A program made the position numbers and the translations under genes. DNA of 64,000 nucleotides, from assembly GCA_024500155.1 (NCBI GenBank), contig CM044869.1, positions 35,133,898-35,197,897 on the forward strand, read 5' to 3'. The stretch comes from Chenopodium formosanum. Lineage: Eukaryota; Streptophyta; Magnoliopsida; Caryophyllales; Amaranthaceae. Shown here piece after piece: positions 33,239 through 44,599 of the stretch (within the stretch, counting starts at the first letter, position 1; every line of letters begins with the position of its first letter). Below the pieces are notes generated by a model that did not search any database, was not told where the DNA came from, and was given only the letters and a program-made list of their open reading frames with translations.

Positions 33239-33596
33239 TTTGCCCCTCACAGATGTCACGTGGTGTGCCACGTGGCGTTTGTGACCCTTATCACTCAACA
33301 GCTAGCGGAATAGTTTTTACTATTCACTTTCTGGGAAAATTACCAAGGTATCCCTAGAATTACCCCTCTATATATATAAAATTTACCCCTCGTTTTTCGC
33401 ATAATCACAAAAATAACTTTGAGAGAATTTGAGATTTTCTAGAGAAAAAGTTTGTTGTCCGCCGTTTGCCACAGTCTGCCTGCTTCAACCGGCTCAATTT
33501 ACCTTCGATTAGTACCTTCTGCAAGGTAACCGCCTGACTCTTTTCTCCTTCAAACTTTAAATCTCCGCCTGTGTTTGTTTTTCACTGTTTTCATAA
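33239..33596 (+). promoter_or_regulatory. Presumed promoter region of the Tat-2 antisense gene
   Basis: Contains TATATATATAAAA at 33369-33381 on the plus strand, about 220-370 bp upstream of the candidate start codons of the antisense gene. A possible leader intron donor (CAAGGTAACC) is near 33525. There is no independent proof of transcription. Confidence 0.4.
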
Positions 33597-36356
33597 ATGG
33601 TTTCACACACACACACGACACGGCCTAGGATAGCTGCCAGCCGGTCACCTAGGACGGCTGAATCTAGGACTAGGGGTGGCATCTGCCCTATTCATTCGTC
33701 CCCAAATCCAACTGTCTCTGTGTCTGTGTCTGTGCAGGACACTATGGCCAGGATGAAAAGAACAGCTCGATCGCCTAGTGATGAGGAGGATGAGGGTTTC
33801 ATTAGGGTGCCAAGGAGCGAAATTTACTACGATGCGCCTGGTGCCCCAAGTACCCTGAGCGACTCTAGTTTGAGAGAGTCAGATGACTCGGATGGGGGGT
33901 CTAAATTCGAGCAAGGATCCTCCCATACAAGTGCTTCCTCAAGCGGCTCTGCAATTGAGGAGGGGCCACCTGATGAATCTGATAAGGAATCCGCCTCTTC
34001 CGAGAGAGGTCAGGAAGAGGCGTCCTCCTCTCTGCAGGATGAATTCACCCCATACTTCGCACACATATCACTCTCCACCCAGAAACTTATGCAGAAAAGC
34101 CTGGGTGAACTTAAGGACACCTATGTGATGGGGGCCGGCTATGAAATCAATGTTTCGGTCTTAGAGGATACAATAGTCTAGCCTCTCAGCTAAAGTTACG
34201 AGGATTCCAGCTTTGGATTTTATGCGGCCGCAATGCAGGCGGGCCTTCGATTTCCCTTAGATCCACTGTTGAGGCAATTCTAGACGGCTACCGCCAAGGG
34301 GTATAGCAACTTACCGCCAATTCCTAGGTTAATATTCTAGGATTTGTGGCCGGCTGTAGGATGTAAGGTGTTGAGCCAAGCTTTGAGGCATTTTCCTCTA
34401 TGAATTACTTGAGTAAAGCCCCCAAATCAGCCGGTCCCATCTGGTACACCCTAACAAGCAACAAAGGGTTCATGATGACTCTTGGAAAATAATCCAAGTG
34501 GAAAGATTGGAGAAATAGGTTTTACATAATATCTTCTCCAGATACCAGCGGGAACATGAAGTTCAATTCTTGGATCAGAATTCCCTATCTCCTAGGCCAG
34601 AAAGCATTCCTCCCGCCTGTATCTGAAGAGGGCTGGGATCAGATTTTGACGCCTGGGTTGTTTAAAGTCGACATTAAAACCATAAAGGGGAGTGCTGAGA
34701 AAGAAATAGTTTGTAACAGCTATATCCCTAGATACGAATGGCTTAGGGACCCATTCTACCTGACCGCCTGTGGCCTTAGTTTAGAAAAAAGTCGAGGTGT
34801 GTAGTCGGATGAGTATCTTGCTGTGCATTTGTTCTTTGTTTATGCTATTCAAATCATACATTCGGACATTTTAGCAGAGGAAGCTATGTCTCAGCTCACT
34901 CCGAGCAAGAAACCAAGTGGCTCAGCATCCGCCTATCGCCAAATGATAAAAAAGAAAACACAACTCTTCAAAAAGGACCAGCTCAAGCATGTAAGCCCTA
35001 TACATCCGTCCCTTTTCCTTCGAATTTAAAGCACGTTATCTTTACTAACTGCCGTTAATTCCCTTACAAGAGGGTTTGATCAAGCCCCCGGTCCTATCTG
35101 CTCTGAATGAAAGGCCCCCCAAGCGGCTTACTGTCGATGAATAGCAAACACCCAAGCGGCCCCGGAAGAACATTGCTCACAAGCCGTCTGTGAGCAACTC
35201 CGAATCCCACCCTTCTACCGGCGGAAAATCGTCGGCTGCTATGGCTACCCTGAAACGGGTGGTAGACTCCAAATCTGCAAAGGAGAAGCCTGCTATTGGG
35301 GCCGACTCCCCAAGCAAACGCAGAGACAAGCAGGTCCAGGACCTGGTTGTAATCTCAGGTATTCAAATGAATTATTTCTGCTAAATATAATTTTTCATCC
35401 AGCCTCCTAATAACTTAGGAGACTTTTGTTCTATCATACCGGATGTATATGCATTCTCACACCCAATTTTTTGACCATGCAGAGACTCCCCAAGTGCCGG
35501 ATGTTCGGCGAATTGCCAAGGATATGCTCCGGAACATCTCTGCCGAGCAACGGGACTCAATAAATGGGGTTGGGACCATGAACTTCGATGCTATACTGGC
35601 TCTTCTTACTGAGGTGAAGATGTTTTCATGTTATACTATAGAATTATGAGATTTTAATTCTCTGTCGTTTGTTTACTAACGGCCTTAATTCTTCTGACCG
35701 GATGCAGGGCTATGCTGCGAGTGAATGGGCTCAAAAAGCCTTTTAATGTGAAAACAAAAGAGGTAAGAGCTGCCAACCTTAGGGCCGCTTCCAATCTTGA
35801 CCTGACACTGTATGATGTAAATAAAACTGAGTTACTAACTCAGGATATCCTGTATTCGCAGGCGGCTGCCAACTTGCAAGTCAAGAAAGATTTGGAGGCG
35901 GCCCAAAATAAGGTGACTGAGCTCAAGGGGGAACTGAAGACGACCCAGGCGGAGCTTGGCAAGCTGCAAGACATAGACAGGGACACAGACAGTCTCCGTC
36001 GCCAAGTTGAGAATTTACAGAAAAAACTTGCCAACCAGGAGGAGCAGCTTAAATCCAAGTATAAGGCTCGTGCTGAAGAAGAGTAGTGCTTGCTCATTCA
36101 GGAGAATGAGGCCGACTGCGTCACCCGAATGAAGATGGCGTGGAAGGCTCTCTTTCCTAATGATGATTACTCTATCTAGGAGTATCGTTATGAGAAGGAG
36201 ACAGAAGCCCTGGATCATGAGCAGCAACAGGCGGAGGAAGGGGCCTCGGGTGAAGAGTTTAGGGGCCAGGACAATGAACAAGCTGGGGACCATCCGACCA
36301 ATGACGTGGATATGGCAGATGAGAATGAAGCGCAGTCCTCCCCCAATGCTAATTAA
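33597..36356 (+). pseudogene. Antisense spliced gene of Tat-2, PF04195-like
   Basis: The candidate start is ATG 33597 or ATG 33745 (MARMKRTARSPSDEEDEGFI). The first exon is Ser/Asp/Glu rich, then reads ESYEDSSFGFYAAAMQAGLRFPLDPLLRQF, the PF04195 hallmark. Later pieces include a basic, Ser/Pro-rich part (35160-35360), and a coiled coil (AAANLQVKKDLEAAQNKVTE, 35840-36086). The acidic C-terminus ends ENEAQSSPNAN with TAA at 36354-36356. There are many stops: for example four between 34179 and 34340 and TAG at 36085-36087. Same position and direction as the Tat-1 antisense gene, although the sequences have diverged strongly. Function unknown. Confidence 0.75.
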
Positions 36357-37365
36357 GCTTAAGTTTTTCTATGGCCGGATGGCCTTTTTTAATACATTTT
36401 CCGCCCTGCGTGCCGTGTATTGTTGTTTCTTTACCAACTGTATAGTCAGGTTTCTTAACAATTTCTTTTGTCACCGGCTGTTTAACCGGTTAATAATTTA
36501 ACTTGTTCTGGCTGATCAAGGGATCAACTTTTTAATGATGAATCATCCGGCCTTTAGGTCGGTTTTCAACACTTGTGTTTTGAATTTGAAATTTGAGTTT
36601 TGAATGGTATATCGGATGTTCTTGCCCCTGGGCGGTTGTGCGCTTGGGTTTACAAGTTGGTCGATTGACTTGGAAATTTGTGATTCCTGGGGAGGGTATG
36701 ACTGATTTTTAAGTATATCAATCACTAAGCTGATAGCCCCAAGCCAAGCGCGCAACCGGCCACTTGAGCAGCCGGTGATTAAGCGGTCAATGACCTTTTC
36801 ATAAAAGCCGAATGGCTATTCATGCTAAAAATACTAGTTGTATGAACTAGGATGCAATATTACATTGGTCCGCCTGCTATGCTTTTTGGCAATATCAGGT
36901 GGTTCTTTATTTATCCGGCGACCTAAGGTGCCAGCCCCATTTCAAATGGGTTCCCGTGTCATAGTTAACCTACTTTGGCTAATTTAAACTTGGCCGTCTA
37001 AGTAAGTTAGTAGACACAATTTTGTAATCCAATTATACTTTATGTCCGTTTGCCCCTATTGGGAAGACTTGTATAATTTTGGGAAGTAATCTAAGTTAGG
37101 CGAATTTATAAAATAGGTTATCATCCAGCCATAGGCCTCATGCCTTTTAGACGTATGATAAGCCACCAAGTTTTTGATAGTTTATCATCCGGCCCTTGGC
37201 CTCTTGTCACTTGGACATTGGTTCTATCTTGTTATGAACGCATACCGTCTGTTCATTAAACAGGCGACACTTGTGACAGATGCATGTATATAAAGAGATA
37301 TCATAATTTGAAAACAAAAAGTAACTTTTTAATTGATAGGCTTTCTATTTACAAAAATTTACAAC
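36357..37365. other. Tat-2 spacer between antisense gene and integrase end
   Basis: Non-coding zone where the two opposite reading directions meet. It holds CCGGC-containing motifs scattered in AT-rich sequence (for example near 36540, 36770 and 37120) but no clear tandem array. No gene is supported. Confidence 0.5.
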
Positions 37366-40300
37366 TTAGAAGTAGTAATTTTTAAGATTGTCTACATTCC
37401 AAGTTCTAGGCAGCCGCCTACCGTCTGATGTTTCCAGGCGGTAGGTGCCGTCTCTTACTTCCTCATAGATCTAGTAGGGGCCTTCCCAATTAGGAGTTAG
37501 CTTCCCTTGTTCATTGGCCCTACCGGTTGCATCCTTTTTGCGTAACACAAAGTCCCCCCGCTTTAAGGGTTGTTTGTGTACTTTCTTGTTGTAGGCTCTT
37601 GTCATTCTCAAACAATAAATCTCATGACGCAAGGCGACATTGCCCCTACGTTCTGGGAGGGAATCCAGTGCTAACCGCATGGCCTCCCAGTTTGCCTCTT
37701 CATCGTAAAGCATGACTCGTAGAGTCGGCTCATAATGCTCAATGGGCAAGACGGCTTTAGCTCCGTATACCATGAAAAATGGAGTTTCTCTAGTTGCCCC
37801 TTTTGCAGTGGTTCGGATGGCCCATAGGACATGAATTAGTTCTTCTGCCCATAAACCACCGGCTATTTCAATTTTTTTTTAATGTCGTCTGAGATAAGTT
37901 TATTGAAGGCTTCAACTTGGCCGTTTGCTTGGGGTCAGCCGACTGATACGGAACAATTTGAGATCTCTTGATCTCCCAACCAAGTTTTGAGATAAGGTGT
38001 CTCAAACTGAGGGCCATTATCAAACACCATAGACATAGGTACCCCAAACCGGGTGATGATGTTCTTCCAGATGAAGGAGATGACATCCTTTGTCATGATG
38101 TTTTTGACCGCCTCTGCCTCTACCCACTTGGTGAAGTAATCCACAACCACCAGAATGTAGCGTTTTCCGCATGGTGCAGGCGTATAAGGACCTAGAATGT
38201 CCATGCCCCATTTAGCAAACGGGATTGGACTATGGATTGCCATTAGATCAGTAGCCGGTCAATGGATTAGCTTGCCAAATCTTTGAAACTTGTAACTTTT
38301 TTTTAACCATCTCCATGGCGTCTGACTCAAGAGTGGGCTAGAAATAGTGCCGCCTGGCTCTGACGGCTAAGGCTCTGCCGCCTATGTGAGAGGCGCAGTA
38401 TCCCGCATGCAATTCATCGAGAACTTCGTTCCCCTTTTCTGGGGTAACACACTTCAGTAGAGGCTTCAAGATACCTGCTTTGAAGAGTTCTCCTTTTCTC
38501 ATCTCGAACTTTGTAGCTCGCTTCTTCATGACGGCTGCCTCCTGTGGTGAATCAGGAAGTGTGCTGTCTGTCAGGTATGCCCGGATGCCATCCATCCAGG
38601 TGGAGCTTCGGTCAAGAATTCCAATGAGCTCCTCATGTATACTTGATTTTTCCAGAACTTCCAAAAAGACCGACCGAGGCGTATCACAGCAGGCGGAGGA
38701 TGCTAGTTTGGACAACGCATTCGCCTGATTGTTCTCAGATCTGGGCACCTGACTTAGATGAAACTCTTCAAGTGCCCCATCTTTGGTTTTGATCGCCTGA
38801 AGGTATTTGATCATAGCCGGGTGGGTAGCTTCATACTCACCTTGGTATTGGCTAACGACCAATTGCGAATCAGAGTAGGCGTCAATTTTGGTTGCCCCTG
38901 CCGCCTTATACATGCGAATGCCGGCTAGCAGGGCTTCTTATTCTGCCTCATTGTTTGAGGCATGGAACTTGAACGGTAGTGCATACTCAAACTTGTCCCT
39001 CTTAGGAGACTCATAGATAACTCCAGCACCACAGCCGTTCATAGTGGAGCTCCCATCCACGTACACTTTCCAAACCTGATCACGACTGTCAAGTGGAGCC
39101 GACCTTGTCATTTAGACAATGAAGTCGACAAACGCTTAACCCTTCACTGCCTTTCTTGGTTCGTAAGTGATTTCAAGACTTTTTATTTCAATAGCCCATT
39201 TGAGCATCCTACCGGATGACTCCAAGGTAGACATTGGCCGCTTGAGGGGTTGATATGTGTAGATCACAACCGGATGTGCCAGGAAGTATGGTTTCAACTT
39301 CTTGAGTGCCATGTAAGAGCAAGGCCAAATTTTTCAACCATGGGGTACCTGAGATCAGCATTTCTGAGTACATGGTTAATGAAATAGACCGGGAGCTGGA
39401 TGCCATCTCTCTCAGCAAGGAGAACAGCACTAAGGGCATGGTCTAAGACGGCTAGGTGCATGTATAACGTCTCTTTGGGTGTAGAGCTAACAAGCCTTGG
39501 AAAAGAGTGCAAGTGTTCTTTTAATTTTTGAAAGGTCGCCTCAGCATCATCCCCCCATTCAAATCTAGTCTTCTTCCTGATTGCTTGGAAGAAGTAAAGG
39601 CATTTGTCACTTGACCGGCTGAGGAATCTTCCTAATGCTGCCAGGCAACCGGTTAACTTCTAAACTTCCTTGATAGTGCGAGGTGACTTCATGTCAATTA
39701 CCGCTTGTATCTTCTCGGGGTTAGCCTCTATCCCCCTTTGATCAATCAGGAATCTGAAAAACTTCCCAGACTCAACACCAAAGACGCATTTCTTGGGATT
39801 TTATATAACCTTATGCCGCCAGATTGTGGTGAAGGTTTCTTGGAGATCAGCAAGATGATCCGTCTATAGCTTGGATTTGACTATCATATCATAAATGTAC
39901 ACTTCTACATTCCTCCCGATTTGATTAATGAAGACTGTATTAATCATACGTTGAAAAGTAGCAGGCGGATTCTTCAAGCTAAACGGCATCACAATATAGC
40001 TGAATAACCCCTGATCAGGACAAAGGCCGCCTTTTCTTGATCTTTTTTCCACAGGGATATCTGGTGGAAACCGGAATAGGTGTCCATAAAGCTCATTAAG
40101 GCATGACCGGCTGTAGAGTTGACTAGGCTGTCGATCTTTGGAAGCGAGTAATTGTCCTTTGGACATACCTTGTTGAGGTCTGTGTAATCAACACACATGT
40201 GGCAGGTACTATTCAGCTTTTTTACAAGAACAACGTTTGCAACCCAATTAGGGAAGTTGCATGGCCAAATGAACCCAGCGTCTAACAGCTTTTTAACTTC

Positions 40301-40717
40301 GGCAGCTGCTGCCCGACTTTATTCCTCGCCGTGATTTCTCTTCTTTTGCCAAATGGGCTTCTTTTTCGGATCCACGGCGAGTTTGTGGACAGCGAGATCC
40401 GAGCTGACGCCTAACTCCTCTTTCACTTCAAAGGCAAAAATGTCTTTGAATTCTTTCAACAAGAGGTGCAAGTCTACACCCATCCTAGTAAAGACAGTCG
40501 TCCCCACCTTAACTATACGCTCTGGACGACTGTCATCTAGAGCGAGATCCATGTGCTCACCAGCCGGCTGGGGACGGAGCTCCTCTGACCGCTCTCCGGT
40601 CAATGATTGCTATTTCTTTTCTTTCTTCACCTCCACCAGCTGATCAGCTTTCCTCTTCTTTCTGGCTACTGGTGGGGCTGGGTTGAGATCCTTGACTTCA
40701 TCAAGGTCTATTGGCTC
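37366..40717 (-). pseudogene. Tat-2 pol: reverse transcriptase, RNase H, integrase (degenerate)
   Basis: Follows in frame from the gag-pro TAG at 40718-40720 (EPIDLDEVKDLNP). RT motifs: CVDYTDLNKVCPKDNYSLPK, MSFMDTYSGFHQI; the active site reads YIYD in place of YIDD. RNase H shows YSDSQLVVSQYQGEYEATHP and SENNQANALSKLAS. Integrase shows HAGYCASHIGGR, WGMDILGPYTP, VVVDYFTKWVEAEAV, FDNGPQF and PQANGQVEAFNK, and ends RTWNVDNLKNYYF at TAA 37366-37368. Many stops and shifts make it non-functional. A second, ancestral RNase H block lies at about 39200-39520. Confidence 0.88.
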
Positions 40718-40720
40718 CTA
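40718..40720 (-). promoter_or_regulatory. UAG between gag-pro and pol of Tat-2
   Basis: The stop lies exactly 14 residues after an ECY motif (ECYLLAVKPTVASSGQG, stop), as in Tat-1, and pol continues in frame (EPIDLDE). The following bases are GAGCCA, so the CARYYA context of Tat-1 is absent. Because Tat-2 has many other stops, this one alone could be decay. Confidence 0.4.
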
Positions 40721-43184
40721 CCCTTGGCCGGATGAGGCCACAGTGGGCTTGACGGCTAAGAGATAACATTCTCGAGCCGTCTTCTGATCCCCATTCAGGG
40801 AGCCAACAGAACCATCATCCCTTTCATACTTCAGCAGCATGAGGGAAGGGATAATGACAGCCTTTGATTCGTTCAGGGTTGGGCGGCCCAAAATAATGTT
40901 ATAAGCGGTCAGCTCCTCAACTACCAAGAACTTAACGACTAGGTGCCGCCCTTCTCCTTTGTCTCCCAGCGGGATAGGTAAGTTAATCCTGCTGACTGGG
41001 TACACCATTCCGCCCCCTAAACCAACTAGGGGTGGGTCACCGGGTGCATGTTGTTGGGGCTTGTACTTGAGCTTTTGCAAGCACTTGTAGCTGATGATGT
41101 TCGAGGAGCTACCGGTGTCTATAAAGACCCGTCCAACCGGTTAGTTGGCGACCTTACATTCAATGACAACTGGGTCATCACGCGGACGGCGGACAGTGCT
41201 CCGGTCCTTCTCAATAATAAGGACGTCTGGGAAGGCTCCGCTAGCAGACGCCTGCTCTTCATCAGCAGCCTTGGCCATCTTCTTCAGATGGTCCTTGGTG
41301 CCCCGTATTGTCGGGCCACCACCTGAGAACCCGCCTGCTATGGTGTAGCCCAGCTCTTTGTCAATCTCCGAGCTACTAGTATGTTGGGCAGTCTTGGACG
41401 ACTGTCCTGGGTTCTTCTTATTAGTCCCTTTGGACTTGAAGACGTAGGACTTCAACATCCCCTTGTCAGCCAGACGGTCCAACGCCTGCTGAAGGCTGAA
41501 GCAGTCGTTGGTGTCATGACCAATCTCCTTATGGAACTGGAAGAATTTATTTTTATTCCGGGACTAAACGGAACTCTTCATGGGATTCGGCTTCTCAAGA
41601 GTCAGTCGGTCCTTAATCTCCATGAAGATGGAGTTGCAGTCCTTAATAAACTCATATCTTGGGGAGTACGGTTTGAATTCCTTCTTTTTCTTCTAGGACG
41701 GCTGGTTAGAATCATTGATCGCCTAGACTTCTTTTCTTTTTTTTCTCTCTTCTTGTTTCTTAGCCGGTTGAGCAGACCGACTATCTTTTTGTTTGTCAGA
41801 ATTTTTGGAGTCCGACTGGTTGCTGGGCGAGCAGAGGTCGGTTGCTTATATAAAGCTTTCTGCCTCCATCAGCGCCTGCTGAAGGGTGAAGACCCTCTTT
41901 CTGACGAGGTCAAACTTGAAAGTTGACCCGTCCTTCAGACCCTTGAAGAAGTCTGTAAAGTCTACTTCGTTAGACAGCCCCTGAATTTGGATTCTGGTCA
42001 GGTTGAACCGTCAGACATAAGAGCGAAGTCCTTCCTTCCCCCTCTGCTTAATGGTGCTCAAGTCTAAACTTGTTTTCTTCACAGGGATGTTCATGGAGAA
42101 GTTGGACGCAAACATGTAGGCAAGTTTCTTGAAGCTATCTACGCACCCGGCTGGTAAGTTGCCAAACCATCGTTGGCCTATGCCCTTCAATGTGGCCAGA
42201 AATCAGCGGCACCACGCCGCATCATCCAACCCTTGTAAATACATGAGGTTGGTGTATGCCATGAGGTGGTCCTCACGGTTGGAGGTACCATCATAGGTTC
42301 CAACCATCACATTTTTTACCTTGGTCGGCTGTGCCGCCTCGGTTATCTCCCCGGTGAACGCAGAAGGTTGTTCACCAAGCCTGAGAAGACGGAGCTGCCA
42401 GTCCAAGGGCTGGACATGGTTGTATGTCGCCTGACCTCCATAGAGGGCTGGCTGCATATATTGCAGGCCATATTGCCCGTATGACATTAGAGGCACACAC
42501 GGGGCTGGCCCGATCATTTGAGGGCCAGTATGGACGGCCTGGCCGCTTGTATGACTCTCATGCAAGGATTGAGTATTCCTTGCTGAGGTTGCTTTGAAGC
42601 TGTTTGGGAAGCTCGATGTAGAGGCCGACTCAGACAGCTGTAGGCTTCTTCTGCGCTCGATTATTTCCCGAGCGTCAAGGATTGATTTTTGCTAATACCC
42701 GGCTGATCCTTCCGGGGGTGTCTCCTGGGACCCTTCTGGGGAATGAAGGACCTTAGACCAGTCAAGTGTTTTGGCTGCCTTCTCCTTTGGATGTGGAGTT
42801 GACTGCCTGTCCCTGACTGGCCTCCTCCTCTCAGCCTGAGGAGTCTTCTTTGCCGATTGACGTTGCTAGAGCCAGCCTTGTTTTATTGATCAAATCCTTG
42901 ATTTCACCCTTGAAACTGGTCATGAATTTCATGAGTTCGTCCTGGGTGACTGGAGCTGATCCTCTTGCCATCTCGGTTTCCCCTTCCGGCTACCCAGGGG
43001 GCCTGCTTGTACCCGCCTGGTTGTCACCTCGTTCCAGGTTATCTCTAGGACGGAGGCGCCTAGGAATGAGTAACCCATCTTTGGCCACATACGTTTCGAC
43101 TTGAGGATCATCATCCTCCTAGTCTGTAAAGACCTCCGGCTGATGATCCTTGGGATCATAAGGTGGTACAGACTCTTGAACCAT
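40718..43184 (-). pseudogene. Tat-2 gag and protease (degenerate)
   Basis: ATG at 43182-43184 (MVQESVPPYDPKDHQPEVF). Gag continues with VKNVMVGTYDGTSNREDHLM, GLDDAAWCR, GIGQRWFGNLP, and a zinc-knuckle remnant FHKEIGHDTNDC. The protease has VFIDTGSSSNIISY and YNIILGRPTLNESKAV. At least eight in-frame stops are visible, several at positions where related proteins have Trp or Gln. Confidence 0.85.
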
Positions 43185-43197
43185 CTTCGAGGTACTC

Positions 43198-43215
43198 TCC
43201 CCACAGACGACGCCA
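43198..43215 (-). promoter_or_regulatory. Primer-binding site of Tat-2
   Basis: TGGCGTCGTCTGTGGGGA on the minus strand, two bases after the LTR end. It differs from the Tat-1 site in the middle, so the two may use different primer tRNAs. Confidence 0.75.
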
Positions 43216-43217
43216 AA

Positions 43218-43717
43218 TGTTTTAGGTGTTTTTAGTCCCTCGGGGGAATTACAGCTCAAAGACTGATCCGGCATAGTCTGTACCTGCAAGACAACGAAGA
43301 CTCCGATTGATTGGAGCTCCGCCTCCGACGATCAAGTTAGAACGTGCGGGACCGAGTAAAAAGTGCGGAAAAGGTAAAAGTGGGATCTTCTCGGATTTCG
43401 AGATCAGGTGATTTCTCTGATGTAAGAGAAAAGTAGGTGTGAGGTAATAAATGAACTTGTTCCCTGAATGGGGAAAATCTCCCTATTTATAGGGTCATTA
43501 GAGATTGTGCCCTTACGTAGGTCATATGACCTAGATTTGGTGGGCTGCCCCCGCTTTGGCATCTTTTTGGGGAATTGGGCCTCTGAAAGCCCTCATTCCT
43601 TCTCTTGACAGTGGATTCCACATGTCATCTTGATAGTGGCCCGATTTGGACCGCTACTGGGTGGACACGTGTCCTACTTCAAATGGGCCACGTGGCGGGG
43701 TAATTTTACCCAAAACA
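43218..43717 (-). repeat. 5' LTR of Tat-2 (500 bp)
   Basis: TG..CA ends; same length as the left LTR. TATA-like box CCCTATTTATAGGG at 43491-43504. Followed by ATTTC, the target duplication. Confidence 0.95.
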
Positions 43718-43722
43718 ATTTC

Positions 43723-44599
43723 CATATTTGTCAGTTTTCTCCTTGAAAATTTATACGCAATTGATGGGTCTTTCACCCTTCATCAAGTTTCAAACATAAT
43801 TTTCAAACATGGAGTCTATTTTGGATTTTATGGTCTTTAACCATTATTCAAAATATGGATTTGTCGTAGCTATCTTACAAGATATTATTCTCTTACCATC
43901 TAATACTAAATAGTATGCTTGTAAGTCTTAGGTTTATTTCTAACTTAATAGAAATTATACCTGTATGGGGTAATTGCATCAAACACTAAGTTTCAAGGTG
44001 CTTTTAAAGCCCTTTGATTATGTTGGTCTTACTCCAGCACTTTTGAAGTTTTGTGAGTAATGAATTCTCTTTAAAAGCACTTGTAAAGTCCTTTGAGTAT
44101 TCTTAATCAATCATTCTCACGAAGCCCTTCTAAAGCCTTCCGATAATCGTTCTCATGAAGCCCTTCTACAGTCTTCTGAGATTCTCAGTTCTAGTTTGTT
44201 GCTAATCTTGTTGGTCATCGAGTTTGTTTTCCTCCCACTTATCGTTTCGGAAATGTGTTACTTTCCGGAAAGACAAAACTTAGAGCAACAAATACTATGT
44301 TCTCAATTGGGTTGTGGAAGTAATGCCCGTAGTCTCACTTGAATGCTTACAAAAAGACAGATATATTGTCTTTGGATAAAAGGTCGTTGTAAAACAAACA
44401 GTTAGCTCTCATTTGAGCTATCTTAGCCTTTATTGAGCCACTAAGCTCCCACTGAGTTATTTAGCTCCCACCGAGCCGATGAGATCTTACTGAGGCTAAG
44501 AGCTTTAGACATATAATTGAAAAAAGACATCAAAAACAATTTTTATCCATTACTAAATATGATGTTCTTTCTTAGCTTCGACATTTTATTTAGTGTAAC
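43723..44599 (-). repeat. Non-coding retroelement DNA with a Copia-type polypurine signature
   Basis: CCTCCCACTT at 44231-44240 followed by ATCGTTTCGGAA is the reverse of the block GTCCGGAAGGACAAGTGGGA at 28532-28550, so a Copia-like 3' end in minus orientation is likely here. Short phrases such as GAAGCCCTTCTA repeat near 44120-44170. No gene. Confidence 0.45.

Larger units (their letters stand above)
32734..43722 (-). mobile_element. Tat-2: Tat-lineage Ty3/Gypsy LTR retrotransposon (32739-43717), degenerate
   Basis: Two 500-bp LTRs (32739-33238 and 43218-43717) and a perfect ATTTC target duplication (32734-32738 and 43718-43722). On the minus strand from the right are PBS, gag-protease, RT, RNase H and integrase, all with many stops. 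On the plus strand in the left third is a multi-exon gene like that of Tat-1. I count about 40 LTR differences, so it is clearly older than Tat-1. Confidence 0.95.
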
